A DNA stretch of 64,000 nt, taken from positions 125,875,238-125,939,237 of the forward strand of contig NC_090944.1 of assembly GCF_040807025.1 (NCBI RefSeq), in the 5' to 3' direction. The translations under genes were made by a program, and so were the position numbers. The notes under the pieces are model-generated. The model was not told where the DNA came from and searched no databases. It saw only the letters and a program-made list of their open reading frames with translations. Of this stretch, positions 39,290-51,400 are shown piece by piece. This DNA is from Struthio camelus. Its lineage: Eukaryota; Chordata; Aves; Struthioniformes; Struthionidae. Every line of letters starts with the position of its first letter. The first letter of the stretch is position 1.

Positions 39290-42179
39290 AAGTTCTATTT
39301 ATTTTCAGTGGCATCTCTGTGGTTTTTTGAACCTTTTATGCTGACTCTCCACAGGCTGCAACTGGTTAATTAAAAACGGTGGTTAAGGTCAGCTACTTCT
39401 GTTTTCAGTGCAGGATAAAAGCCTGTTTTGGAGCAACTTAAGGAGGAGTGGCTTTTAGGACAGCAATTTCTTTGTGCAGGGACTTAGGGGCAACTTTGGT
39501 CAAGAAATGGCTCTTGAGCAAATACTGTGAGCATTGAAGCATCATGAGATTCTGAGTTCTCATGAAGGTCATAGTTACTACTCCAAAGAGCATCAGTCCC
39601 AAGAAACAGCTCAGCCAGCCCAACAGCAGCATATTTGGTCTTGTTAGTAGAAACAGCAGGTACTCGACTGCCTCACTTGCGTAAGAATGAATATAACAAA
39701 GGGGGGAGCCCTTTCTTAGTATTTATTACTACTGAAACAATCTGGTATGCATGGTTGCCTGCTACAAGAGATGTTAAAACTATTTTTGATTAACTAGCTT
39801 TCATTTTTGCACTGTTCACTGGAGCAGTACTGTACCAACTAATTGTCCACTGGCCAGTACTGGAATATATCAGAAGTGAATCTGGATTCACTCAAGGTGA
39901 TTATCAAATCCCAATCTTAGGCTCACGGGAGATTTTCTCCCTGCAGGAAGAGATGGAGATACTATCGTTAGCCTACAAAACACCGCATTAGTATTAAACG
40001 CTACGCTACAGGCAGTGGGATTGGCTGCATATCACTAAAAACGGATGATTATTTTGAAAAGAGAGAGGAGAACTGATGTCCAGCTTTGTGGCTGGCACAA
40101 TGCTAGCTGACTCTTAGTCTTACAGATTGTCATAGGATTTCACTGGTCATTGAATCTTTGCATATAGGTGTAGATAGGTGATGAAAAACAGCTGCTGATA
40201 GCTGTAGGCTTGAGAAGCATGACATCAGAATTCCGAATAACCTTTGTTATATAGCAAATGTTGACTTACCCTTTTTAAGCTTCCAAAGCCTACAACTTTT
40301 ATGTCCAGATTTCTTCAGAGGGTGGCTAATCAAACCCATTTGCATGCAGGATTTAGTGTCTTGGCCACTATTTTTTGCACTAAGTAAAACTTGACACTGT
40401 AGACAGCTTGTGTGTAGGAGGCTGAAGTGCGCTTACCTGGTGTGCAGAATGGAACAAGGACACGCGCACTTACTGTCTTTATTATCATTGTCTCAAATTG
40501 CTGAGCACTATGAGGCATGTTTAAAAATAGAAAGTTTCTAAAGGTGGTTGTTCCTTCACCAGCTCTCACTGGTGACTGGGCCCTGGATGGGCTGCTGTAA
40601 CACAAGAACGCTAAACAGAGTCCCAGTGCACTTCCTTTCACCGAGACTGGGCCCTTTCAAGGAGATCTGCCCCAGAAAGGGGACAGAAAATGCTTCGAGT
40701 CTTCTACTCGCATCTGAAAACTGGTTTGGCAGGTATCATATAGCAAACTTCCTTCCCACTTACTTTATCTTTGTTGTGACTGAAGAGTCCCTAGGGAAGC
40801 ATTCATTTATATTAGTATATGGCAGTGCTCCCTAGCACCACAGCAGATGTCTACATGTGCATTAAAGATGAGAGAGCAGGACCTCCAGCTCTGAAACATA
40901 AGGCCACACAGAAGACAGAAGCTAGGCAAACAAATGGCCAGTGATCAAGGACCTGAGTAAGAAGGAGCACAGTTGTGTCTGCCAACAGCTGTCACTTTCC
41001 AAAGTGACCTGATTCCCCCTGAACAAACAACTTTTCTTCATATTGAACCTGAAACAAGTCCAGGGATAGTCTTCTCTGGGAGAAAAAAAATTTCTTTTAG
41101 ACCAAGCGAATAACTGCATTTTCTTTCTGTCTGCTCAGAACAGACTGACCTAAACCACAAAATATTTTGCGAGTGAGAACACAAATTCTGACTGATGAAA
41201 GCAGTTAAAAGTAAATGCAGAGTTAGTGCTCAACTACTAACCTGGAGGCAGTCAGCACTCAGCTATCTTAAAGAATTCGAGTTCAGCTTGAAGGTCTAAG
41301 GCAACATTGCAGTCAAATTGCAGAGGGAGACCTGAGAGCTTCTGTACTTTGTTAGCACGCTGATACAGGAACACAGAAGAGGCATGGAAAGCTAGAGAGC
41401 TCTCATCTCTACTTGGAAAATTGGTCAGCCTTGGTCCATAGTCAGGCTGCCCTAATAATTTTCTGTCATGGTGTATCTGGTGGCTTTGATTGGAGCACCA
41501 CGATTCAAATGCGCCCAGGAGCAGTGTCGGCTTCCCTTCTGCAAAACAAACTGGTTTGTATTCTTGAGGCTAAAGCCCTGTGGGATGGAGCAGGGCTCTG
41601 TGTGGCAGTGATTGATTGTTATTTAACAGCTTCCCTTTCAATTAATATTGTAAAACAATTCTAATCCATGCAAGTGCTATTGATGTTTTCCTGTGCTTGC
41701 AGAGGTAAGGAAGTATATTAAAAGTGACTGGAGAACAAAACTAGACTGAAATCAGTCATCTGTATATAGTTTAAGAGTGGCTGAAGCTCAGCTACATACA
41801 CTAGGGACTGTTGCTGGCAAAAACACAAAGCCCTTCAAATTCAATTTTCTTTGAGCGGTTTGCCTTTCAATCTGACCTTTGTAACACACAGAAGAGAATC
41901 AATGTAACTTTTAAATTGACAACTAACTACTGTCACCAAGTAAAATCTCAGTTGTTCAAAAGTTTAAAAGAACACATATACAGGTGTATTCAAAGTTTTA
42001 ATTCAATTTCAGATTAATTTCAGATTAATTAATTTTTCTCTCTTTTATAGGAGGTGTTTGCACTGCTTTTGCAGGGTATGGTAAAGCCATAGTTCCTCAA
42101 GCCTTTCCAGAGCTTTAGCTGTTAAGAGCAGGAGTTCAGTGCAGAGGTAGCTTGGGCTATAATCACTCCTACTCCAACA

Positions 42180-42198
42180 CCCCCCCCCCCCCCCCCCC
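42180..42198. repeat. C19 homopolymer
   Basis: Nineteen consecutive C, which is G19 on the EPHX1-sense strand. It lies some 640 nt beyond the EPHX1 stop, possibly inside or just after its 3'UTR. Confidence 0.85.
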
Positions 42199-42371
42199 GC
42201 TTCCTGGTCTGAGCTACAGCAGCCTGCATGTCCCAGCTGGTTGTCTGATGCTCCCACTGCTCCTCACAAGTTACAGTGCCAGCAGCCCAGCACAGGGGAG
42301 GCTGAGCTTCCTCACAGCCAGGAAGCTGCAAAACAGCACCGGCTGGAAGAGCAAGGCAGCCAGCTGGCTAG

Positions 42372-42377
42372 TTTAAT
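42372..42377 (-). terminator. Candidate ATTAAA poly(A) signal for EPHX1
   Basis: The - strand reads CTATTAAACT about 460 nt after the EPHX1 stop. ATTAAA is the second most common signal hexamer. No AATAAA was found on this strand between the stop and about 41000, so this is the nearest candidate, but the G19 run downstream and the lack of supporting elements leave it uncertain. Confidence 0.3.
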
Positions 42378-42837
42378 AGGCGCTGTAGCTAAATGCTGGT
42401 TGTTAATCGATGCACTCATTCAAGTTGTCTTGCGAGGCTGTTCCCCATTGTTTCAGTGGAATCTCACCCATCCACCAACTCAAGCTTACTGCTGCAGTGA
42501 AGACAAGCCTGAGCCTTTCGTAACAACTAAACTGAGCATGATTAGTCTTAAGGACTATTTTTCAACTTCAAAAGAAGAGCCAGTAGTACTATAGGACAGA
42601 TTTCAGAAGTTCGTGCTTGGGGGAGGAAAAATAACCGAATTACCTTCATGCTTCATTCTTAGCCTAGCTGATCTAGAAATAAAAACAACAATAACTACTA
42701 AAGGCAGTATCTTACCTAGCTATACTGCATTCTTCTTGCTGTCCTTTCTCACATCTGGTCAAGAATAAGCTCTAATAACACAGGTTAAAGTAAACTTGGC
42801 TTAGCACATGCTATTCTCCTGCTGCTCCTAAGGGGAG

Positions 42838-43063
42838 TTATTCTCCTTTCTTTCGCCAAAGCTGCTCTCTCTCTACTTTTCCAACAAATTGCAGAATATC
42901 TTCAGCAAGAAGTTCTGGTTCCTCCAAAGCTGCAAAGTGGCCACCTCGAGGCATGTAATGGAAGGAGACTATGTTGGTATATTTCTTCTGGGCCCAAGCC
43001 TGGGGTGTGTGCATGACTTCATTAGGGAAGGAGGCAATGCCAGTAGGTACTTGTACTGGGAGC
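42838..43063 (-). CDS. EPHX1: EPHX1 coding exon 8 (last)
   Basis: Encodes residues 391-465 and the TAA stop. It holds [11 protein letters not shown] with catalytic acid E406 and [13 protein letters not shown] with catalytic histidine H433, then a lysine-rich C-terminal extension absent from human. The acceptor is TCTCTCTCAG at 43064-43065. Confidence 0.96.
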
Positions 43064-46000
43064 CTGAGAGAGAAGAAAGGATAGTTTTTAATCTTTCAAA
43101 CACTTCACTCAACTCAGCAAGCAATGGAAAGTCCCTTGGAAATGATGTTCTTCAACATATAGGCACTTTGTTTAGGCCATTAAAAGCCGACTTCTGGATC
43201 CAAAATTTGTACATTAGACAATTAAAAGCTGACTTCTGGATCCAAAATTTATACACTAGGCAAAACTGCAGTTCCTTAAAAATAGTTAAAATTTTTGCAC
43301 ATGTTTAAGACAGCTTTGCAAGGGATTCAGGCCATGAGAGAAGTATGAAAGTTGAGAAGAGAGTGTCAAATTTCCTCATGCTGCATCCAGGGCTCAAGAG
43401 ACATGTATTGAGGAAAAAGCACATAATTTGACAAGGGCTGCTAAGAGAGATTTACAGTGAAGATTACAACTAAAACATGCTAAGCCTGTCAGAACAACTG
43501 GAAGGTGGGGTAGGGGAAGAGTTATCTTCAACTGCTGCAAAGAGGGGAGGAGAAGAAGAAAAAAAAAAAAAAAGGCAATAAAAAGTAAATCCAGACTGCC
43601 CAGAGAAAATATTTTGAAAGGTGAGACTTTACCTTGTAAAGTAGCCTCCCCTGGACAAAAGCTCTTGCTTGCAAGTGGCATGAATGCACTCTACTAAACA
43701 TTGCTGGGGGAGAGAAGCAACTGGACTGGGGGAAAAAGCATCTTATAAAGCAGACCTATCTGCGCCCGTTATAAACAGAGTAACAAAAGGTCTAACTATC
43801 CCATACACCTAAGCTGCATTGGCAGAAGTGGCAGACTTTAAAAGATACACAAGCTGTTGGCCACATCTACATGAAAGTCTGAAAACTAGGTACCCGATTT
43901 CACATTGGTCTTTGAGACGCTACTCTAGGTGTGCAGAAGCTCATATACGTCACCTCATGTAGGCAGAATTGGAGTGGGATAGTGCCCACAGTGTGGCCAA
44001 AACAGCTTCAAGAACTGAGTCAGCTTCTTGGGAGCACCATTTCACAGCTAACTAAATACCCAGCATTGAGCTGTGGCTGCAAATACCTTGGAGCAGGTTT
44101 AAGCCTTCACTAATACTTCAGCTGACACAAGTGTATGCAACCAAGATGCTGCCATAAGTGTCTGCACAGCAGGAGCATCAGTTTGACTTTCAGATGATGC
44201 AGAGTTCATCAATATACTGAGTGCCAAAAAGTAGGACGTAAATCCTTGACAGAAAAAGGCAATCCATTTTTCAGAAAAGTATTCCAAGTTTAGTTTATGT
44301 AGTTCTGTTACATGTTATCAGTCACAGCCTAACTTACTTAATACCTGAAATAAAATCCTGGACTACTCGCACATGTTCCTCCTTACTTGGATAAACCACG
44401 AGAGGGAGGTCCTTAAGCAGCCTTGTTCTAGTTAGTGCTCCTTACTGATGTTTTTGCGATTCTTACCAAATGCCAACGCATTTTCCAAGCGCAACGCTGC
44501 ACATCACCCAACAGCCCTATCCTGCGAAGGAACATCGTGATGCAGCATTGCTTTTGCTCAACATTCAGAAACTTGCAGAAGGGCCTGTCAGCCACCATAA
44601 GATTAAGTTTGAGGCAAAATATTTAAAGAAACTACTTACTTTTCATGTTTCTGTGTGCCTATTCCCTTCTGCAAATTTTCTTTGTAGAAACGCATTGACG
44701 AAACTACACAGCCTGACACCCAGTAGATCATGATATTGGTGAGAAGATCATCCAGGGTAAACTTCCTGAAAAGGCCAGTCCAGAGATTGCTCAGTTAAGA
44801 CTAAATACCATTTTATATTACTTTGGCAAGGATTTGACTTTGGTTTGGTTGTAAGAAGAAAATGTTAGGGCAAAATTGGTTGAATAGATAACTCACGGAT
44901 AAGGAAAACAGTTGAGAGCTGGAGTATATTACTTCCAGCTCTTTCGCCTTTCTTCTAAGTGTGTCAGTGGCCAAATAAGCATGTTAGGCTTTCAGACACA
45001 AACTAGAAAGTGACATTTAAACTTCCACATGGAAGGCAGACACCAAAAAATGCTTTATGCTCCAGCACAGCTGTCTATACTGTCCTTAGACCGGTTGGGT
45101 AGGAGCAGAAGAGCACATGGAACAGCTTGTGGCTTTTATTATTCATAATCCCAAATGCTACCATAAGCTTTCCACAGAGACTTCACGGGACCTTCACCAA
45201 CACATTCCATAAATAGTGCATGTTTCATACCACATTATCAGCTCTATGCAGTGGAAATGTGCTATTCAAATCAATTCTCACTGGACCTTTTCCTAACACG
45301 ACTCTGCTCAACTTCTGTCAGGTGCCTCACAAGTTTTCAAAGGAGACCTCAGTCTCAGATTTCTGCTTCAATCTAAGAGTGACCTCATTAGCAAACATTA
45401 GGTAGCTGAGATAATACTGATGAATTTAAAGCAAGTACATAGAGAATTAAGTATCAGTATTACAATGAATCGTGAGTTCTATTTCCCAGCTTCTTAATGT
45501 AGGCCAAATCTTCACTGTTCTGTCCAAATGAGAGTCTTCCACCTAAGTCAGTTTTTTTTAATCCCCAGAAGTTACAGGACATCTCTCTTTTCTAGCAGAT
45601 CAAGGTGGGAACGGAGTAGGTCAGCCTTCAAAACCTATTTGCTTCTCTGCGTTTTGCAGTACAGCAGTGTATCATTTGTGGTCACTACAGGCTCCTTGTA
45701 AGATGGGAATAGCCAGAACAGACACTTATTTAGCTCTGACTTGGGGCTTAATCATCTCATCCAAAATGGCACAAGAGGAAGTGCTTACCTTTCTAGTCCT
45801 CCATCCTCTAAATTACGGAATTCCAGATCAGTCCATGTAGAAAACTTCTCCAAGATGTATGCAGCCAGTCCTACAGGAGAATCATTCAAACCACAGCCTG
45901 AAAAAGAGGAGGAAAATTTGACTATAATTAGAATATCCTGCTATTGACCTCAAATTGTTTTAGAAGCTGCTCATTTTAATACAGGGTAGATAGATAACTT

Positions 46001-48405
46001 TTTATAAAGCTGTTCCAGCAGCTGTGTTTAAAAAAAAAAAAATTAGAACAAGTCAGAGCCACTTATTGTTGAATCATAAACTGATAGTATCTGTAAATTA
46101 ACAGGTTCCACATTAGCTCACACTATGTTTTTTAAAGTGATGTAACACTGTTACACGCTGGGTTTTTTTTTTTTTTTTGGTGAGCTAATGAGATTAAGCT
46201 TGGTGTGCCAAGTAAGATTTACTTCCATTAATGTGGAAGTTGTCATGTATTAACAGCATTACAGGGCCAAACCCCACATGCCTACATATGTAAGAAGAGA
46301 CCAGGACAATTTCCTCCGTTATCTAACAGAAAAACCTTTTTAGGGATTATTAGAAAGTCACTGAGGAAGAGCAAGGCTTTATTAAAAGGCCCATCTTGTG
46401 CATTAGAACTAGCCAAGTGCCTTAATGTGGAACAAAGCTTAATATGCCTTTTATAGTTTGTTTTGTTTGGACAGAAGAACCACACCTGCTCTTGGAACTT
46501 TGCTAATACAGCCTAGTGCTGTCAAATTCAGGGACCATAAACTGTCCCAGCTGCTCAGCTCCGGCTTAGAAAAGGCTCTTCCTGAACAACAGCATATATT
46601 TGAAGTCCTGTCCATGCAACCCCCAACCCTCCCTCTGTGGCGCCTAACAGTATAGCTAGCACAATTTCATTAATAATTATAGGTTTAACATGATAATCGA
46701 GTTTCAGTTATCAAATAATTAACATTTATAACTGAAATACCAAATGTTATAAAAAAATTATATTTAGCATGCCTTCCAGATCTGCAGAACTAGATAAGCA
46801 ATAACCAGTTCTCATATACTTGACTGTGAAGGAAATGAGGAAGAGTACATCAGTTTACATATAGGAAAAATTGACACTGATCCTAGCAGCACTTCTAACA
46901 GAGGCAAATTCCAAGGCTTTCCAATCAACTGAAAACGATCCCACACTCCATGCAAGTTTCCCAGAGAACAACTATAAAATCAGATCCACCGAAGCCAACT
47001 TGATCAAAAGCCAACTCTGAAGCAATCAAGAGCACGCTATCAGCCAAAAACCAGAGACAACTGCCTCGCTTAGGATACTACTTTAACTGATTGCCTGCGG
47101 CTCCCCTGTCATATCCCTTTTCTTGCAAGGTGGCCTTTTCCCAGCACAAGCCTCGGGAAGGTGCTGGCAGCCACCCTGGCCATGCCTCTCCCACCTACGC
47201 TCCCTTCTACAGAGCGTCTTTCTCCCTGCAGAAACCTCACTTCTGCCATGCATCTTCTGCATCCTCAAAATTGCAGGACTGCTCCTGCTTCAGTTCCCAA
47301 AACTGGAACTTACTGGTGGTTCAGTCTGTGTACTCTGCTCTGACAAACCACAGATGACTTGCAGGGATAAGAATCAGCCAGAAAACCATAGCAAAAGGAC
47401 CAGAACTGGGTCTAGCCATCTGTCACCTCCAGCTTCCCCATCTTTTCTTGAAGCATAAAAGGAATTAAGAGACTATACATTTTCAGAGACCACAACTCAA
47501 AGCAAGCCAAATTACTTAAAATCCATTTAGTTATCATTTTGCATGCACATTTTAAGAATATACCCATTTCTGTACTAAGAAAATAGTTTCTTCAGCTGTG
47601 TTCTTAATTAATCTGCAGTGAGTGAATTGCTGCTGCACTCATTCAGTACTCTTGAATCAGTTGTCCAACTCAATTGCAAAAGATGTTTTTAAATAGGAAC
47701 ACTTCATACTTAGATACTTAAAGTGGTTAAACAACTTGAATGATTAGCTCATCTAGAAAGAACACTCACAGGTACAGGAAAACAATTTAGCTGTTTTTCT
47801 AACGTGTACCCAGAAATGTTTTCTTTCTTTTTTTGAACGTCTACAACTGATTCATAATAATGACAGAGAACTAAATTTGATTTACTTTTCAGGTATTACT
47901 TATCCCTATACACAGTCTAGCTTGTATGCTGAGACAGCTAAAAGCTTCTTGTAGTTTAGATCATTTAAATGTGACCCATTCTTTGTGAAGAAACTATACT
48001 TTGTTCTTAGTGTAGCTGTGTTTGAAATGGAATCGCAGTCCCTGGTGAAGTGCAAAAGTATTAAACTATTTTATTTATGAAAACTGAAAATTAGGTCAGC
48101 AGCACTTAGAGAATGTCAGATACAACTGCACATTCAGTTTTGATGTGTAGGTTTACCGTTTCTGCCTGCAAGAAATGAGTTAAATATTATACACAGATAT
48201 GCAATCTTTTCCGATTTTCATACAGAAGAGGAGCATACCTTTAAAAATCTCAGACCTTCCTATTTCAATTGGGGAAAAAAAAATCAAAAGATTTTCTGTA
48301 CATTTTAAGCAATTTGTTTCTAGGAAAGAAAAGTATAAATAGAATTAACAGACTAAATGTTCTGGGCTTTAAAGGGTTTATTGGTTTTTTTATTGTTGGG
48401 GGGGG

Positions 48406-48445
<40 letters not shown>

Positions 48446-51400
48446 AGCAGTGTCAGGCTTCGTAGCCTGTATGTGAGCATAGCCAGACTCCATTAAGATC
48501 CTGTAGAGTCCTTTTTCCAGGAAGGGAAACATCCGCTTAATATCTTCATCCTGGAATCCGAAGAGCCCTGGAAGGTAGCGTCCCAGCAGAACAGAGAGCA
48601 CATGGGTGAATCCCATTTTTGTAACTGAGGCTAAATTTAAGTGAAGGCCTCTCATATGGCTAAAAACAAAAACAGAAAAACCCCATTTTGTAATTAACAA
48701 AAATATAATCTGACTCAACAGTTGTTATATTTAAAATGTTATTAACAAAATGGACATAAATTCTGATCCTGTAATTAGATCATTGCTCATCACCTTAGCT
48801 GTACTTTGTAGTATGACTTTTCATGTTAAAACAGCAAGTCAAAGGGGCAACTGTCAGTAATCAGCACGGCACTAGGCCACAAATCCTTCTTTTGCTATAA
48901 ATACTTGTCCCGCTCCAGACCTGATCTGGGGCCCTCACAAACTACTACTACGCAACTGGTTGTCTTTTTGGAAGAAACCCAGGAAGAGTATACAGTTCTG
49001 GATCACTGCTTAACTCTGAGCACTGAAGACAGAAATTGCGCAGTGCTCATATGAGGACTTGGATAGGAACTCTCAAGTGCATGAGCAATACTTTACTATT
49101 TAAAGAATAAAACAGCTTTGCATGCCAATTATCCAGCACTGTACCAAAAGGGTACTCACTTGGGAGCAATCTGGGCCAGATTGGTGCAGATGAGCCAGCC
49201 CCAGTCGCCACCTTGTGCGTAGAACTCACTGAATCCCAGTCTGAGCATTAATTCATAAAAGACAGAAGCAGCACTTACAGAATCAAAGTCTGTTAAAAAA
49301 AAAAAAAAAAAAGTTACTGCATTAACTCCAGCTACGTGTCTGCATGTGCATCATTTATTCTCCCAGTAAAGGCAACAGCCAAGTTCCTAAGAAGCTACAA
49401 GTCCATTCTGCCTGCCTCATTCTTCCTAGTGGCAGGTTATTGAGGCCCTTGTCAGATCAAGGTAAGGTCTAGAGAATGAGCAGAAACCAGGAGGACAAAG
49501 TCCAGTGCTCATTACAGATGGCAATTCTCCTGTTCCCAGAGGTTCTCCATGCACTTGCCCTAAGGAGGTGTTGCTGGTCTCCCTCTTAGCCACAGTCCTA
49601 CTCCGGCTGAGCCCAACCAGCGGCTCTGAGCATTACCCTGGGAACATATTCCCATTTTGTCTTCCGTGAGTTTCAGCTGAACGACAGCTAGAAACCTGAA
49701 GTATCCACCAGTAACACAATCCTCGACGAAGAGCTGACCACTTCCAGAATACTCAGGAATAGCACTGTCAGATCATAACCACGGAAGTAGGGAAAAGCAA
49801 AGCCAACCTCTCCTCCCTCCCCACAAATCCTTCACCTACACACACAGTTAGATACGAAGCTCAGTGTCACCTTAAATACTACCGAGCTCAGATTTGCTGC
49901 AGCTTGTGTTTTGCTACTTCAGAGCACAGGCAGACCAAGCAGCTATCTGGCTGCAGTATTGTAGATACATGAATTGATTTGTTTCAACTCTTGCTTCCCA
50001 CCTCCTTGAATAATGCTGTTGAATGTAGATTCAAAACAACCAGAAGAAACAGTAACAATTTAAGTTTATTCTTCCTGCTCACCAGCATAACATTCACCGA
50101 CTGGTGAATTACAATTCACAAATTGTCACTTGATAACTTTTTGCAGTCCTTTGTAAATTATCTGTATGTTGCTCCTGAAGCTAATTAATGGTGTCACCCG
50201 AAGTCACACTCCTATCTCCTGCTTTCCACATGACACTCAGGCTCTTCATTTCTACACTGGGAACACAAGAAGAACCAGGAGGGATTGTTCTGCTAACAGG
50301 GGCTGTTCTATCACTAGGAGATCAAGAGCTGTATAAAGGTCAACTTCTTCCCACACGTCATACCTTTTTTGTGGGGTGCTTCTGAGAAGCCATAGCCAGG
50401 GATAGACGGGCAAATGACTTCAAAAACGTGTTCATCACTGAGGCCATGGCTAGCAGGGTCCGTCAGAAGAGGGATAATTTTGTAAAACTCGTAAAATGAG
50501 CCAGGCCAACCATGAACCATCAATAATGGCTTTGCAGACTGGCCTTCAGGCAAGCGAGGAGCCTTTACATGAACAAAATGGATATCAATACCTGTAAAAA
50601 TAAAATTATTAATTAGCACGCCCAAAATTTATCATGACACTGAAACTAATCACAGATCAGACAGATTATGAATAAATCTTTTCTAAAGTCTTTTGGTGAC
50701 CACGCAGACACACTGCACTTCTGTGGATTCATTTACCCAAGGAACTTAAATTACCTTATAACAGGCAATTAAGCATCACAGCAGCCAAATGAGGTAGGCA
50801 TATTTCTGTTTTGAAATAAATTGGCAAATTAAGGCCTAGAAGTGACATAATCTACTAACGGTAACACAGTGATTCACACAGCTTAAAGGCAGAAGAAACG
50901 ATTACATCATGTAATCCAAGTGGCTGAATTTCACATGCCCTTAAATTTCACCCAAATATTCCTACACGGAGCCAGATCGGCTTCAGCCAATCACAAGTTT
51001 TCTTCCCAAAAGACATATAGTTATGACTTGAAGGCATCAAGAGATGGAGAATCCATCACACCAGTAACCGTTTGTTTCGGGAAGTTAATCACTTTCCTTG
51101 TTTTGTGCATGCCTCATTTTACATTTGAACATGTTTGGCTTCGGTCTCCACCATTGATCCTAATCTTGCAGCAAAAGGAATTTAAAAAGCCTTCAGTAAG
51201 CATTCCTCTCTGTGCAGGCTTCCTGTAATCAAGTCACACATCTTAACTTTTGATAAGCTAATCACATTGAATCAAGAATTTGGAAAAAAATGCCTTACTA
51301 AAAGAGATTTAAGGAGCTTGATTTCATGGTTCTTTTCTACCTTTTTTCCAGATCGTTCAGTATCTTTTTGAGGAAGCCAAAATGGAAAACCACATTCTAG

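Larger units (their letters stand above)
31506..42837. other. Intergenic region between convergent TMEM63A and EPHX1
   Basis: About 11 kb with no gene I can support. It holds an A-run at 33730-33750, a GC-rich patch at about 37450-38000, a G-run with a GT microsatellite near 39238-39289, a small hydrophobic frame at 39438-39632 on the - strand, and a C19 run at 42180. The EPHX1 3'UTR must occupy the right-hand end, but its limit is not clear. Other open frames lack conserved motifs, consistent codon bias or splice context. Confidence 0.6.

Noticed and set aside
48269-48718. Frames with long phenylalanine or lysine runs around 48400
   Set aside because: They are read-throughs of the T35 homopolymer. 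The real coding part is EPHX1 exon 5 on the - strand.
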